Source: an uncultured Bacteroidales bacterium
Lineage (GTDB): Bacteria > Bacteroidota > Bacteroidia > Bacteroidales > Paludibacteraceae
Reading direction: 5' to 3'
DNA length: 10,779 nt
Assembly: GCA_946619625.1 (NCBI GenBank)
Contig: CAMOMF010000021.1
Location: forward strand, 1 to 10,779
Positions 1 through 8,600 of the stretch are shown here, in pieces (the first letter of the stretch is position 1; the number at the start of each line of letters is the position of its first letter). The position numbers and the translations under genes were made by a program. Under the pieces are notes generated by a model, which was not told the DNA's origin, searched no databases, and saw only the letters and a program-made list of their open reading frames with translations.

Positions 1-1443
1 GTCAACGAGCCTACGGCTGCTGCCCTCGCTTACGGTCTTGACAAGTCCAACAAGGATATGAAGATTGTAGTCTTCGACTGCGGTGGTGGTACACACGATG
101 TATCTGTACTGGAGCTCGGCGACGGCGTCTTCGAGGTGAAAGCCACTGCCGGTGATACCCACCTGGGCGGTGACGACTTCGACCACCGTATTATCGACTG
201 GCTCGTTCAGGAGTTCAAGAACGACAACGGCGGTGCAGACCTCTCGAAAGACCCGATGGCTATGCAGCGTCTGAAAGAGGCGGCAGAGAAGGCCAAGATT
301 GAGTTGTCCAATACCACCTCCTCGGAAATCAATCTGCCTTATATCATGCCCGTCAACGGCGTGCCTGCACACCTTGTAAAGACGCTCACCCGTGCCAAGT
401 TCGAGCAACTCATTGACGACCTCATTCAGAAGACTATCGCTCCGTGCAAGACCTGTCTGGACAAAGCCGGTCTGCGCACCACCGATATCGACGAGGTAAT
501 CCTCGTAGGCGGTTCCACCCGTATTCCTGCTATCCAACAGGCAGTGGAGAAATTCTTCGGCAAGGCTCCGTCCAAGGGCGTCAACCCCGATGAAGTAGTG
601 GCTATCGGTGCTGCCATCCAAGGCGGCGTATTGAGCGGCGACGTGAAAGATGTACTGTTGCTCGACGTAATTCCTCTGAGCCTCGGTATCGAGACCATGG
701 GTGGCGTGATGACCCGCATGATTGAAGCCAACACCACTATTCCTACCAAGAAGATGGAGACCTTCACCACCGCAGTGGACAACCAGCCTTCTGTAGAAAT
801 CAAGGTGCTTCAAGGCGAGCGTCCGATGGCTGCACAGAACAAGCAGATAGGTATCTTCCACTTGGACGGCATTATGCCTGCCCGTCGCGGTGAGCCGCAG
901 ATTGAGGTAACCTTCGACGTGGACGCCAACGGTATCCTGAACGTAACCGCCAAGGACAAAGCCACAGGCAAAGAGCAGAAGATCCGTATCGAGGCTTCCA
1001 GCGGTTTGTCTGACGAAGAAATCAAGCGTATGAAGGCAGAGGCGGAAGCCAATGCCGAGGCGGACAAGCGCGAGAAAGACCGCGTGGACACCCTCAACAA
1101 GGCGGACTCGATGATCTTCCAGTACGAGAAGACCCTGCAAGAGGTAGGTGACAAACTGCCTGCCGACAAGAAGGCTCCTATCGAGAAAGCGATGGCTGAC
1201 CTGAAGGCTGCGTACGAGAAGAAAGACGCTGATGCATGCAAGACCGCCATGGACGCTGTCACCGCTGCTTTCCAGGCAGCAAGTGCAGAGATGTACGCCG
1301 CGATGAACAACCAGCAGGCAGGTGGCGCACAGCCGGGTCCTGACTTCGGAGGCTTCAACCCCAACGCCGGGAACAACGCTTCGTCTAACGGCTCGTCTGA
1401 CAAAGGTGATGTGACCGACGTGGACTTCGAAGAAGTAAAGTAA
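1..1443 (+). CDS. dnaK: Chaperone protein DnaK (Hsp70), 5'-truncated by the window edge
   Basis: ATP-dependent cytosolic Hsp70 chaperone that folds and protects client proteins with DnaJ and GrpE. The frame is open from base 1, so 480 C-terminal residues are visible. Alignment from memory with the E. coli protein starts near its residue 169, so roughly 170 residues lie upstream. Visible landmarks, numbered from base 1: NEPTAAALAYG (2-12) in the nucleotide-binding domain, the phosphate loop FDCGGGTHD (25-33), VILVGGSTRIP (166-176), the interdomain linker DVKDVLLLDV (214-223), the substrate-binding beta domain to about 335, the helical lid to about 435, then a Gly/Asn/Ser-rich tail ending DFEEVK, which resembles the EEVD-like Hsp70 terminus. 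The phosphate loop carries Cys and His where E. coli has Leu and Phe. An intrinsic terminator follows 24 bases after the stop, and no grpE or dnaJ follows, so this is the end of its transcript. The promoter is outside the window. Confidence 0.98.
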   Translation, partial: VNEPTAAALAYGLDKSNKDMKIVVFDCGGGTHDVSVLELGDGVFEVKATAGDTHLGGDDFDHRIIDWLVQEFKNDNGGADLSKDPMAMQRLKEAAEKAKIELSNTTSSEINLPYIMPVNGVPAHLVKTLTRAKFEQLIDDLIQKTIAPCKTCLDKAGLRTTDIDEVILVGGSTRIPAIQQAVEKFFGKAPSKGVNPDEVVAIGAAIQGGVLSGDVKDVLLLDVIPLSLGIETMGGVMTRMIEANTTIPTKKMETFTTAVDNQPSVEIKVLQGERPMAAQNKQIGIFHLDGIMPARRGEPQIEVTFDVDANGILNVTAKDKATGKEQKIRIEASSGLSDEEIKRMKAEAEANAEADKREKDRVDTLNKADSMIFQYEKTLQEVGDKLPADKKAPIEKAMADLKAAYEKKDADACKTAMDAVTAAFQAASAEMYAAMNNQQAGGAQPGPDFGGFNPNAGNNASSNGSSDKGDVTDVDFEEVK

Positions 1444-1466
1444 AAGAGTAGAAAAAACTCGCATAG

Positions 1467-1500
1467 AAAGGCAACTCCGTAAAAAAGAGTTGCCTTTTTT
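1467..1500 (+). terminator. Intrinsic (rho-independent) terminator of dnaK
   Basis: An 11-bp perfect stem pairs AAAGGCAACTC (1467-1477) with GAGTTGCCTTT (1487-1497) around a 9-base loop, and a run of six T follows the GC-containing part (1495-1500). It starts 24 bases after the dnaK stop, so it should end that transcript before the next promoter. Confidence 0.93.
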
Positions 1501-1520
1501 GCATTTTTACCGGTCAATGC

Positions 1521-1551
1521 TTGCATATGTCAGAAAAAAATACTACCTTTG
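1521..1551 (+). promoter_or_regulatory. Bacteroidetes-type promoter for the Na+/phosphate symporter gene
   Basis: The -7 element TACCTTTG (1544-1551) matches the Bacteroidetes primary sigma factor consensus TAnnTTTG. A TTG (1521-1523) sits 20 bases upstream, in the expected place for the -33 TTTG element, with an A-rich spacer. Transcription would start around 1556-1560, giving a leader of about 80 bases before the ATG at 1638. I found no convincing riboswitch or operator in that leader. Confidence 0.75.
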
Positions 1552-1637
1552 CAGCACTTTTATTAATCGGGCTTTATTCTAAAAACGTGCACCGGGCAAT
1601 TTTTGGGAAGGGTCCTTAACATACACATTCCAAACAA

Positions 1638-3359
1638 ATGCAGTTAGCACTACAGATTATTACACTCATCGGTTCCGTAGCCATGCTTATGTACGGACTG
1701 AAACTGATGAGTGAGAGCTTGCAAAAGATGGCAGGCAGCCAATTGAGCAACTTGCTCGGCACGATGTCGACGAACCGTTTCAGCGGTGTTCTGAGGGGTG
1801 CGTTTATCACTGCGGCAGTACAGTCGTCCACCGCCACTTCGGTCATGACCGTCAGTTTCGTTTCGGCGGGGATAGTGAGTCTTGCTCAGGCCATCTCGGT
1901 GATTATGGGTGCTCACATCGGTACCACTTTCACGGCATGGATTTTGGTGTTGGGTGGCGGTTCGCTGGACCTGCGTTGGGTGATATACACGATGATAGTA
2001 CTGGCAGTGGCGCTGATCTACACCAAGAAGAATGCCACGTTGGGGGACTTTTTCATCGGGCTGTCGCTGCTGTTGTTGGGTATGGCGACCCTGCGCCTCT
2101 GCTTCACCGGAATGCATCTGGACCAAGTTTCTGCGGTCAGCAATTTCTTCCTTACTACGTCCGGTTGGGGGTATGGCAGTTATCTGCTGTATTTGATGAT
2201 AGGTGCCGTACTGACGTTTGCCGTTCAGTCGTCAGTGGCAATCATGGCAATAACGATGACGCTGTGCTCTGCCCATGTGTTGCCGATAGACATGGGAATG
2301 GCGCTGATCTTGGGTGAGAACCTGGGTACAACCATCACCGCCAATATAGCAGCCCTGTCGGCATCTGTAATGGCGCGTCGTGCCGCCTTGGCGCACTTTG
2401 TGTCGAACTTCTTTGGCGTTATCTGGGTGCTGTGCTTGTTCCGCCCGTTCGTCAGATTGATTTGTGCGTTGTGGGGAGTGGAGTATGAAGAGGGAGTCCC
2501 CTGCGGTGAGTCTCCTGACAAAGTGAATGGTATTCTGGCAACTTTCCATACAGGATTTAATGTGGCGAACACCTTCCTGCTGGTGTGGTTCATTCCGTGG
2601 ATGGAGAAGCTGGTTACCGCTATATTGCCGGGCAAACCCGAGCAGAAAGAGACCGACAGCCAATTGCGTTTTATTTCGGGCGGCTTGATGTCCACATCGG
2701 AGTTGTCCATCTTCCAGGCGTGGAAAGAGTTGCATGTGTTCAGTATTCGTACCTACCGCATGCTGAATATGGTGAAAGAACTATATCAGGTGGAGGATGA
2801 TGCCGAGTTTGTGCGCGTCTTCAGCCGTATAGAGAAATACGAGGAGATTTGCGACCGTATGGAGGTAGAGATAGCGCGCTACCTGAACCAAGTGGCGGAC
2901 GGTCGCCTCTCGGACGAGTCGAAGCGTGAGATACACAAAATGCTCCGTATTGCGTCTGAGATAGAATCGGTAGGCGACTCGAACTTCAACCTCTCGCGAT
3001 ACATCATGCACAAACATCAGAGCAAACTGAAATATACCGAGTATCAGAACAACAATGTGCAGGAAATGTTCCGCCTTGTCACCAATGCGCACGAACTGAT
3101 GGTCACTACGCTGGGTGAGAACAACAACTATAAGATTTCGGACGAAGAGTTCCTGCAGGCGGAGAACATGGAAAAAGAGATCAACAACTTCCGCGACCTG
3201 CTCAAGGCACAGAACACCGTCAAGGTGACAGACCACGAGTACGATTTCCTGGTTGGTGTCAACTACATGGATATTATCCTGGAGTGTGAGAAGATGGGCG
3301 ACTACATCATCAACGTGCAGGAAGCAATCAAGGACAAGAAACTGACGAAATCGGCGTAA
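1638..3359 (+). CDS. Na+/phosphate symporter (PF02690 type) with C-terminal PhoU-like domain
   Basis: Predicted inner-membrane sodium-coupled phosphate transporter, 573 residues. The membrane part (about 1-330) shows the inverted-repeat signature of the NaPi-II family. Repeat 1 has QSSTATSVM (62-70) and GAHIGTTFTAW (91-101). Repeat 2 has QSSVAIM (197-203) and GENLGTTITA (226-235). FHTGFNVAN (303-311) matches the conserved HTxFN element. Residues 355-573 are helical, charged and PhoU-like: EKYEEICDRMEVE (399-411) and two copies of the acidic metal-binding motif, SEIESVGDSNFN (440-451) and ECEKMGDYIINV (549-560). Soluble PhoU proteins restrain phosphate uptake and signalling, so the fused domain probably regulates this carrier in cis (inference). 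The start at 1638 keeps the whole first membrane helix. The gene has its own promoter and is not followed by a same-strand gene. The substrate could differ in detail, but family membership is clear. Confidence 0.93.
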   Translation: MQLALQIITLIGSVAMLMYGLKLMSESLQKMAGSQLSNLLGTMSTNRFSGVLRGAFITAAVQSSTATSVMTVSFVSAGIVSLAQAISVIMGAHIGTTFTAWILVLGGGSLDLRWVIYTMIVLAVALIYTKKNATLGDFFIGLSLLLLGMATLRLCFTGMHLDQVSAVSNFFLTTSGWGYGSYLLYLMIGAVLTFAVQSSVAIMAITMTLCSAHVLPIDMGMALILGENLGTTITANIAALSASVMARRAALAHFVSNFFGVIWVLCLFRPFVRLICALWGVEYEEGVPCGESPDKVNGILATFHTGFNVANTFLLVWFIPWMEKLVTAILPGKPEQKETDSQLRFISGGLMSTSELSIFQAWKELHVFSIRTYRMLNMVKELYQVEDDAEFVRVFSRIEKYEEICDRMEVEIARYLNQVADGRLSDESKREIHKMLRIASEIESVGDSNFNLSRYIMHKHQSKLKYTEYQNNNVQEMFRLVTNAHELMVTTLGENNNYKISDEEFLQAENMEKEINNFRDLLKAQNTVKVTDHEYDFLVGVNYMDIILECEKMGDYIINVQEAIKDKKLTKSA

Positions 3360-3473
3360 AGAATCGGCGAATAGCCCTCCCCAAGCCCCCGTGAGCAAAA
3401 ATGGGGTGCAGTGTGCCCATAGCAGTAGCATGGTAGAAACGGAGTAAAATACTAATAATGATATAGTTATAGA

Positions 3474-3517
3474 ACCTCTCCTCTGAAGTGCATTTTCAGT
3501 GGGGAGGTGTGTTTTTT
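3474..3517 (+). terminator. Probable intrinsic terminator of the symporter gene
   Basis: ACCTCTCC (3474-3481) pairs with GGGGAGGT (3501-3508) with one G-U pair. After one T-T mismatch, CTGAA (3483-3487) pairs with TTCAG (3495-3499) around a 7-base loop. GTG and six T (3512-3517) follow. The T-run is on the plus strand only, so the hairpin serves the symporter transcript, about 115 bases after its stop. The long 3' UTR is the weak point of the assignment. Confidence 0.75.
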
Positions 3518-3601
3518 GCTCACCCTAAGGAGACCTTCTCATGATCCTCTTATGATAGTTACTATGGTTACCCGAAAATTGTAGGAAGGTTTTTCATGGA
3601 A

Positions 3602-3627
3602 GCGGCCACGCATCGCTGCGCAGCCGC
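3602..3627. other. GC-rich hairpin downstream of the minus-strand operon
   Basis: GCGGC (3602-3606) pairs with GCCGC (3623-3627). After a 2x2 internal loop, CGC (3609-3611) pairs with GCG (3618-3620) around a six-base loop. It lies 56 bases past the stop of the minus-strand outer-membrane protein gene and has no T-run on either side, so it is not a textbook intrinsic terminator. It could protect the 3' end of the operon mRNA or be an interspersed palindromic element. Confidence 0.45.
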
Positions 3628-3682
3628 CGGAAAGTGTCATCAGTTAGATTTCTGTGCTTTTAGGGAATGAGTGTGCGCAAAC

Positions 3683-5587
3683 TTAGCGTGCGAGTTGGTC
3701 ATTTTGGATGAAAGAATCAACGGAGGCTCCTCCGAGGATTTCTATCTCGACACGTCTGTTCATTTGCCGGTGCTCGTCGGAATCGTTCTCTACAATCGGG
3801 TCTTTTTCGCCATGACCTGGAGTCTCAATGCGTTTGGGGTCGATACCACGGTCCACCATCTCTTTCTTGACACTCTTGGAGCGTCCTTCGGAGAGGCGTT
3901 GGTTGTAGTCGTCTTTGCCTACATCGTCGGTGTGTCCGATGATACGGATACGTATGTCGGGATTGTCGCTGAGGAGTTTGTATAGTTCTTGCAGTGCCTG
4001 CTCTGAGGAGGGTAGGATCTTGGTTTTGGCGGTAGCGAAGAACATGTTCTTCAGAACAAAGCGACGAATACGGCGTGGTTCGAGTTGCAATATTTGCAGG
4101 TCCTTGACATCGTTGACTTGCGCACACGTATCTTTGTAGCCATTTGCCGTAGCGCAAACAGAGAAATGTTTGCGTCCGTCCACCACAGTAGAAAGCACTT
4201 TGGAGACGCTATCGACATCTGCGGTTACCAGTTTGTTGCCCTGCTCATCGAAGACGGTCATGGTAGCCGTGATGGGGCGTCCAGTCTTGGCATCAACGGC
4301 TTGTGCGCGAAGCGTTTGTTGCGGGTAGAGCGCAATGTGGATGGTGTCGTAATCGTCCTCGTGTGTATAGTTGAACGGCTCTTGCGGGAAGTATCCGGTG
4401 CGTGAAGCGGAGATGATATACTCGCCCGCGGGATATGCCTTGGCTACACGTCCGAGTTTGGCATCGGTAGTTTTCTCGTAGGTACGTTTCTTACCTTTGC
4501 GATTGGGAACAGTCTGTGTGCGTACAAGTGCGCCACCCAAAGGTTTGCCAGTAAGCTCATCCGTTACGAAAGTGACGATGTAGGGATTAGCCATACTGCC
4601 TTTCTTCGGCGCTTTGTGCGGAATCTCGTACATGATGGCAAACTTGATTCCCACCAACATATTGTTCAGGAAAGCATTTTCGTGCGGCGCATAGCCATAG
4701 ATTGTGTGGGGTGTGATGTCACTCACATCGTTGAACGCATACAAGCCCCCTGTTGCCGTAGGACCGGAAGCCGTGGGGTTCTGCACAGGATTAGGAGTGT
4801 AGTTGAGCAGATTGCTGAATCCGTAGTCCATAAAGACGGACAAACGGTAATGCAGACAATCCTTGAACTCTTTTCTTCTCCTTAGTTCGCGGTAACGCTC
4901 GGCTTTAGAGAGACGTTTTTTCTCTTTCTCATCCGCCCAGGCTTTTCTATCCAGGTTTAGACCAAACTCGACAGAAGCCATGATATTCAACGGCTTGAAG
5001 TCCATCTTGGTCCGCTGTCCGCGGAAGGTGTAGTCGGTCATCTGGTGCGTGTAGATATCCTCCATAGGGTCTATGACATCCTCGTCCGTAGCCCAGATTG
5101 TGGCTTTTGTTTTCGGAGTGGTAGCCCCCCCCAAGGGAAGGAAGCCTATCTTGGCCCCCGCGAGGAAGAAGAAGCGGTTGAAGAGTCCGCCGAACATCAC
5201 GGGTACGTATCCTATACCGTAGGTGGTCGCTTCCTGGAAGTTCTTGAAATCGTAGTGATAGAGCATGGAAGGATACTCGGCAATACCGGCAGTGTAGTCC
5301 GGCGACTCGAACTTGCTTGTATTGACGCCATAATCCATACCAAAACCAGTGCGGAACAGGAAATGGCGATACTGGAGTTCGTAGAAAAGCGCAGCGCCAC
5401 CTCCTCCGCCCCATGAGGGCTTGGCAAGACCATTGAGGGGTGAGAGGGTGTTCCCGAGAAAGAGGTGACTGAAGCCGGCATCGAAACTGAGTCCGAAGTT
5501 GCTATTGGGTCGGTTGTCTTCCTGTGCAGCGAGTGGCAAAGCAAGGAGTGAAAGCAGTGCAAGTGAAAGAATAATAGTCTTTTTCAT
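3683..5587 (-). CDS. Outer-membrane protein: signal peptide, beta-barrel-like domain, two CRD-like domains, OmpA C-terminal domain
   Basis: 634-residue envelope protein whose exact role I do not recognise. MKKTIILSLALLSLLALPLA is a signal peptide, probably cut before Gln22. Residues 27-322 alternate polar and aromatic/hydrophobic residues with many Gly (for example YELQYRHFLFRTGFGMDYG, 69-87), as in outer-membrane beta-barrels, with a very basic and acidic insert at 213-243. Residues 335-420 and 424-502 each resemble a carboxypeptidase-regulatory-like beta-sandwich (TDELTGKPLGGALVRT, 342-357; VDAKTGRPITATMTV, 431-445). Residues 510-618 are an OmpA C-terminal domain: IGHTDDVG (550-557), NQRLSEGRSKSV (562-573), NRRVEIEI (610-617). 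Asp554 and Arg569, spaced 15 residues apart, match the pair that binds diaminopimelate in Acinetobacter OmpA, so peptidoglycan anchoring is expected. It is the last gene of the operon, 20 bases after a T9SS cargo gene. The CRD plus OmpA end recalls the T9SS protein PorE, but the TPR and propeller domains of PorE are absent. Confidence 0.9.
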   Translation of the reverse strand: MKKTIILSLALLSLLALPLAAQEDNRPNSNFGLSFDAGFSHLFLGNTLSPLNGLAKPSWGGGGGAALFYELQYRHFLFRTGFGMDYGVNTSKFESPDYTAGIAEYPSMLYHYDFKNFQEATTYGIGYVPVMFGGLFNRFFFLAGAKIGFLPLGGATTPKTKATIWATDEDVIDPMEDIYTHQMTDYTFRGQRTKMDFKPLNIMASVEFGLNLDRKAWADEKEKKRLSKAERYRELRRRKEFKDCLHYRLSVFMDYGFSNLLNYTPNPVQNPTASGPTATGGLYAFNDVSDITPHTIYGYAPHENAFLNNMLVGIKFAIMYEIPHKAPKKGSMANPYIVTFVTDELTGKPLGGALVRTQTVPNRKGKKRTYEKTTDAKLGRVAKAYPAGEYIISASRTGYFPQEPFNYTHEDDYDTIHIALYPQQTLRAQAVDAKTGRPITATMTVFDEQGNKLVTADVDSVSKVLSTVVDGRKHFSVCATANGYKDTCAQVNDVKDLQILQLEPRRIRRFVLKNMFFATAKTKILPSSEQALQELYKLLSDNPDIRIRIIGHTDDVGKDDYNQRLSEGRSKSVKKEMVDRGIDPKRIETPGHGEKDPIVENDSDEHRQMNRRVEIEILGGASVDSFIQNDQLAR

Positions 5588-5594
5588 ATCTTGT

Positions 5595-5601
5595 GTCTCC
5601 T
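5595..5601 (-). promoter_or_regulatory. Shine-Dalgarno-like site before the OmpA-family gene
   Basis: The minus strand reads AGGAGAC here, with AGGAG (5597-5601) nine bases ahead of the ATG at 5587-5585. It lies inside the 20-base gap after the preceding stop and supports that start. Bacteroidota genes usually lack such sites, and I see none at the operon's second gene. Confidence 0.55.
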
Positions 5602-5607
5602 ATACTT

Positions 5608-8600
5608 TTATTCAACAATCAGTTTTTGTGTTTCGATATTGCCCGAGTCGGTAAGAATCCTGAGCAGATAGAGTCCTTTCTCGACAGGGACGGTGATTTG
5701 GTTGTTGCCTTCCTGTACCTGCCATGAGCCGACCAAGATGCCGGAGCGGTTGTAGAGCGAAGCCTGTCCCGGCTCGGTGGATAGTACATGTACCAACGTA
5801 TTGTGTGCAGGGGAGAGAACCGTAGGATAAACATTGAGTGTAACGGTTGTCGGCTGCAGGGTGGGGTAGAAATCGCAGGAGCGTACGCGTACACCATCTG
5901 CGGTGCGCGTAACCTCCACGGCGTAGGCACTACCCTCCTGCAAGCCTTCGTCCGGTAGGTAGAGTTGGCTGCCCGTTTGCCCTGTAAGGGGTTGCCCATC
6001 CTTGAACCATTGGTAGTCGTAGAACCCTCCGTACAAATCGTATGCCGACTTGCGGACGGAGAGGAAGTCGTTCCAACGTTGGTTGATTAGCGAGCCCGGG
6101 TCGTAATAGACTATAAAGGAGATGGGGAAGGTACGGCTGTCACAATCGCGGTTGTGGAAGACGAGGTTGGCAGAGTATTGTCCCGCCCAGACATTGTCGT
6201 TGAGAGGGATTACGAGTGTGCTGTCACCAGATGTGATTGTTTGGTCAAACCTGTCGGTGAAGCCCTGCGATTTTGCCTCGGCAGAGAAGATCAGGTCGTA
6301 ACCGGTAGGAGTACCAGCCACTGCACTGAACGGCACCTCAATGGTACCATTACCCATGCAGAGCGACTGCTCGGAATAGTTGACCGCCATATTGAGCTCG
6401 GGGTGGGCATACAGGTGGAGGATATTGTAGATACTGTCACATCCATAGAGCGTACTGGGAACAGGTGAGAAATAGTCGCCGGTAGATGTGATTGTTTGTC
6501 CGTTCCATACCAACGAACCTTGGCTGACACACAGCGTGTCGTAGTAGTGAATGGTGTCGGCTTGGAAGAAACGAATGGCGAGAATACTGAGCGAGTCGCA
6601 TCCTGTCCAAGATTTGAGCGTGTCAGTGTAGTCCCCTTCGTCGGTGTAGTCTTTTCCATAGAAATTGACGGTGCTGCCACTACAGATGTAATGAGTCTCG
6701 ACTGTGCGCTTGACTTCAAGTGCGGGCACTACGAAATCGAAGGCGAAAGTATCCTCACAAAGCCGGTTTTCCATAAATGCGCGGAGAACCACGTGAAGGG
6801 TGTCCCCTGTGTCGGCTATGGGAATCTTTGGCACCCGTTCGGTAGACGTGCCGTAAGTGCCGAAATCCCACAAGTACTCTTCCGCACCGTCTGTGCTGCG
6901 AACCACCACTTTTTGTCCGGTAGGAGTCCAATATACACCTTGGGTAGTGGAAGAGTCCACCAATTGGACAAAGTTTTGGCAGTTGGTAGGAACGTACTTT
7001 GCTCCACCGGCAGCATGCGGGATATAGGCAAGCGAGGACGCCTCCAACGTAAAGTAACAACTTGTGTCAATCATGTTGATCATATCTACACAATAGGTAG
7101 CTGTGTCGATAGAATTGGTCAGTTGGTAGGTGCGGTCACGACTCAACACCACTTGCGGCGTGTCCCATTTGCGATACCAGCGGTAGTAGAAGCCCTCATC
7201 CACGGTGAAGTGGTCGGGCTTCATGCCACAGTGGATACCCTCCATCGTACCCGGTGAGCAAGCGAGAGTAAAGTAGGCGTAGCCATAGTGTGCACCTTCG
7301 GAGCAGTCCTTGGTGGTGATACGTATCTGGATGGTATGTCCGATGTAGTTACGCATGTTCAGACCGACCAGTGTCCAGTCCTTCCAGATGACATCGGCTT
7401 CGCCGTCCACATGCTCGCGATGCCAACCGTTCCCGCTGCCCTCGAGGTCGGCAGAGGCGGTAAAATCCACAAACCCGCAGGAGTCGATGAGTGTTCCTAC
7501 TGAGTCGAGGAACTCCAGCGTGAAACGCGGCTGCTGGCTGTCGTCATGTCCCGGCAACTGCATGACAAGGGCGTAACGGAGTTGCAGCACAGCCATGTCT
7601 TTGGTGACTTGTACGGTATAGACGATATCTTCGGCCTCCGCACCGGTTTTCCAATTGCCGAGACGGACTGCGGCGGGTTGCCCTTCGGGGAAAGTGCGCA
7701 GTTTGTAGTTGGTACGCTCATCGTAGTCGCGCGGATAATGGTGAACGGTGTGGCGACTATCTCTGCTCAAGAAACCATAGTCCACCAAACCTGTATAAGA
7801 TCCGGGAGAGGAGAACCACCCTCTCTGCGGCCGGACATTAGGGTCTTCGAAGTTGAGGAAATCCAAGCAGTGAAGCGAGATGTCGTAAATCAGTTGGTAA
7901 TCGATAGCCGTCCAAGCACTGGTGTCTGTGCCGCAGATAGAGCGAACACGGAAAGTATAAGAGCCCTCCGGAATAGTCTCAGAGTGAATGGTGTAGGACA
8001 GTCCCGTAATGTTATCGGCGGTGTAATAAATATGCGTGGAGGTATCGTTCATGAAGTACTCCACTTGGTACTCCGAAGCATTGCCCGCCCAAGTGAAGAC
8101 TGCATCGTTACCATAGCGGTTGTACTCCAATGCCTGTGGACGCTTGGTGCAGGGGTCTGGTTCCGTTTCCGGATAGATTTGAATAGCGTCAATGGCGTAG
8201 CCAAGGTAGTCTTTGCCCGCATATTGGGAATCGTAGTTATAACTATGGAAATAGAAACACAAGTACAAGGAATCTGTCCCATCCGAAACGAACGGACAGG
8301 ACGCTTCCTGCCACCATTTACCCATTTCACTTGAGGTATAATAGTAGTAATTGCGATACCCATACCCGCTTTCATATTTCGAATAATACCCTGCATTGAT
8401 GTTCGGGCTTGTCAGAACTCGCGGATAAATATACGTGTTTGAGTCTTGGCTTTTTCCTCTGTAGCGGAAATTGATGATATATCGTCCGGCGGGGATTGTA
8501 TCGAGCGGGTAGTATGCCATGCATGTGTATGAATCCATCCAACCGTTTGACGGCATAGTGTATGCCCTTGTATCTCCAGCATCATTGGTGAGGAAAAGCA

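Larger units (their letters stand above)
3360..3682. other. Intergenic region between two convergent transcription units
   Basis: These 323 bases lie between the stop of the symporter gene and the stop of the minus-strand operon. They contain a plus-strand terminator-like hairpin (3474-3517) and a GC-rich hairpin (3602-3627). I see no coding sequence with a plausible start and family signature, no tRNA-like fold and no direct-repeat array. The segment 3430-3475 is AT-rich and without recognised sites. Confidence 0.7.

Noticed and set aside
810..1526. Long minus-strand open frame (238 codons) antisense to dnaK
   Set aside because: dnaK is certain on the plus strand. The antisense product is low-complexity Ser/Ala-rich with no family signature, and it runs through the terminator hairpin.
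1683..1691. Alternative starts (Met16, Met18) for the symporter
   Set aside because: They would remove most of the first membrane helix. The ATG at 1638 fits the family length and the promoter distance.
2781..3431. Minus-strand open frame (216 codons) antisense to the symporter's PhoU-like end
   Set aside because: It is rich in Val/Leu/His and Arg from reverse reading of helical codons, has no recognisable domain, and the plus-strand protein matches a known family throughout.
3678..3685. Minus-strand TAAGTTTG resembling a Bacteroidetes -7 element
   Set aside because: There is no TTTG about 20 bases upstream on that strand, it overlaps the stop codon of the OmpA-family gene, and no gene follows it.
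3683..5587. Naming the OmpA-family protein PorE
   Set aside because: Only the CRD and OmpA parts are shared. The TPR and beta-propeller regions of PorE are missing and the N-terminal half looks like a membrane barrel.
6496..8334. Two long plus-strand open frames (6496-7257 and 7546-8334) opposite the large secreted protein
   Set aside because: They are antisense shadows: no signal peptide or motif, and the minus-strand frame has a complete signal peptide, known domains and a sorting domain.
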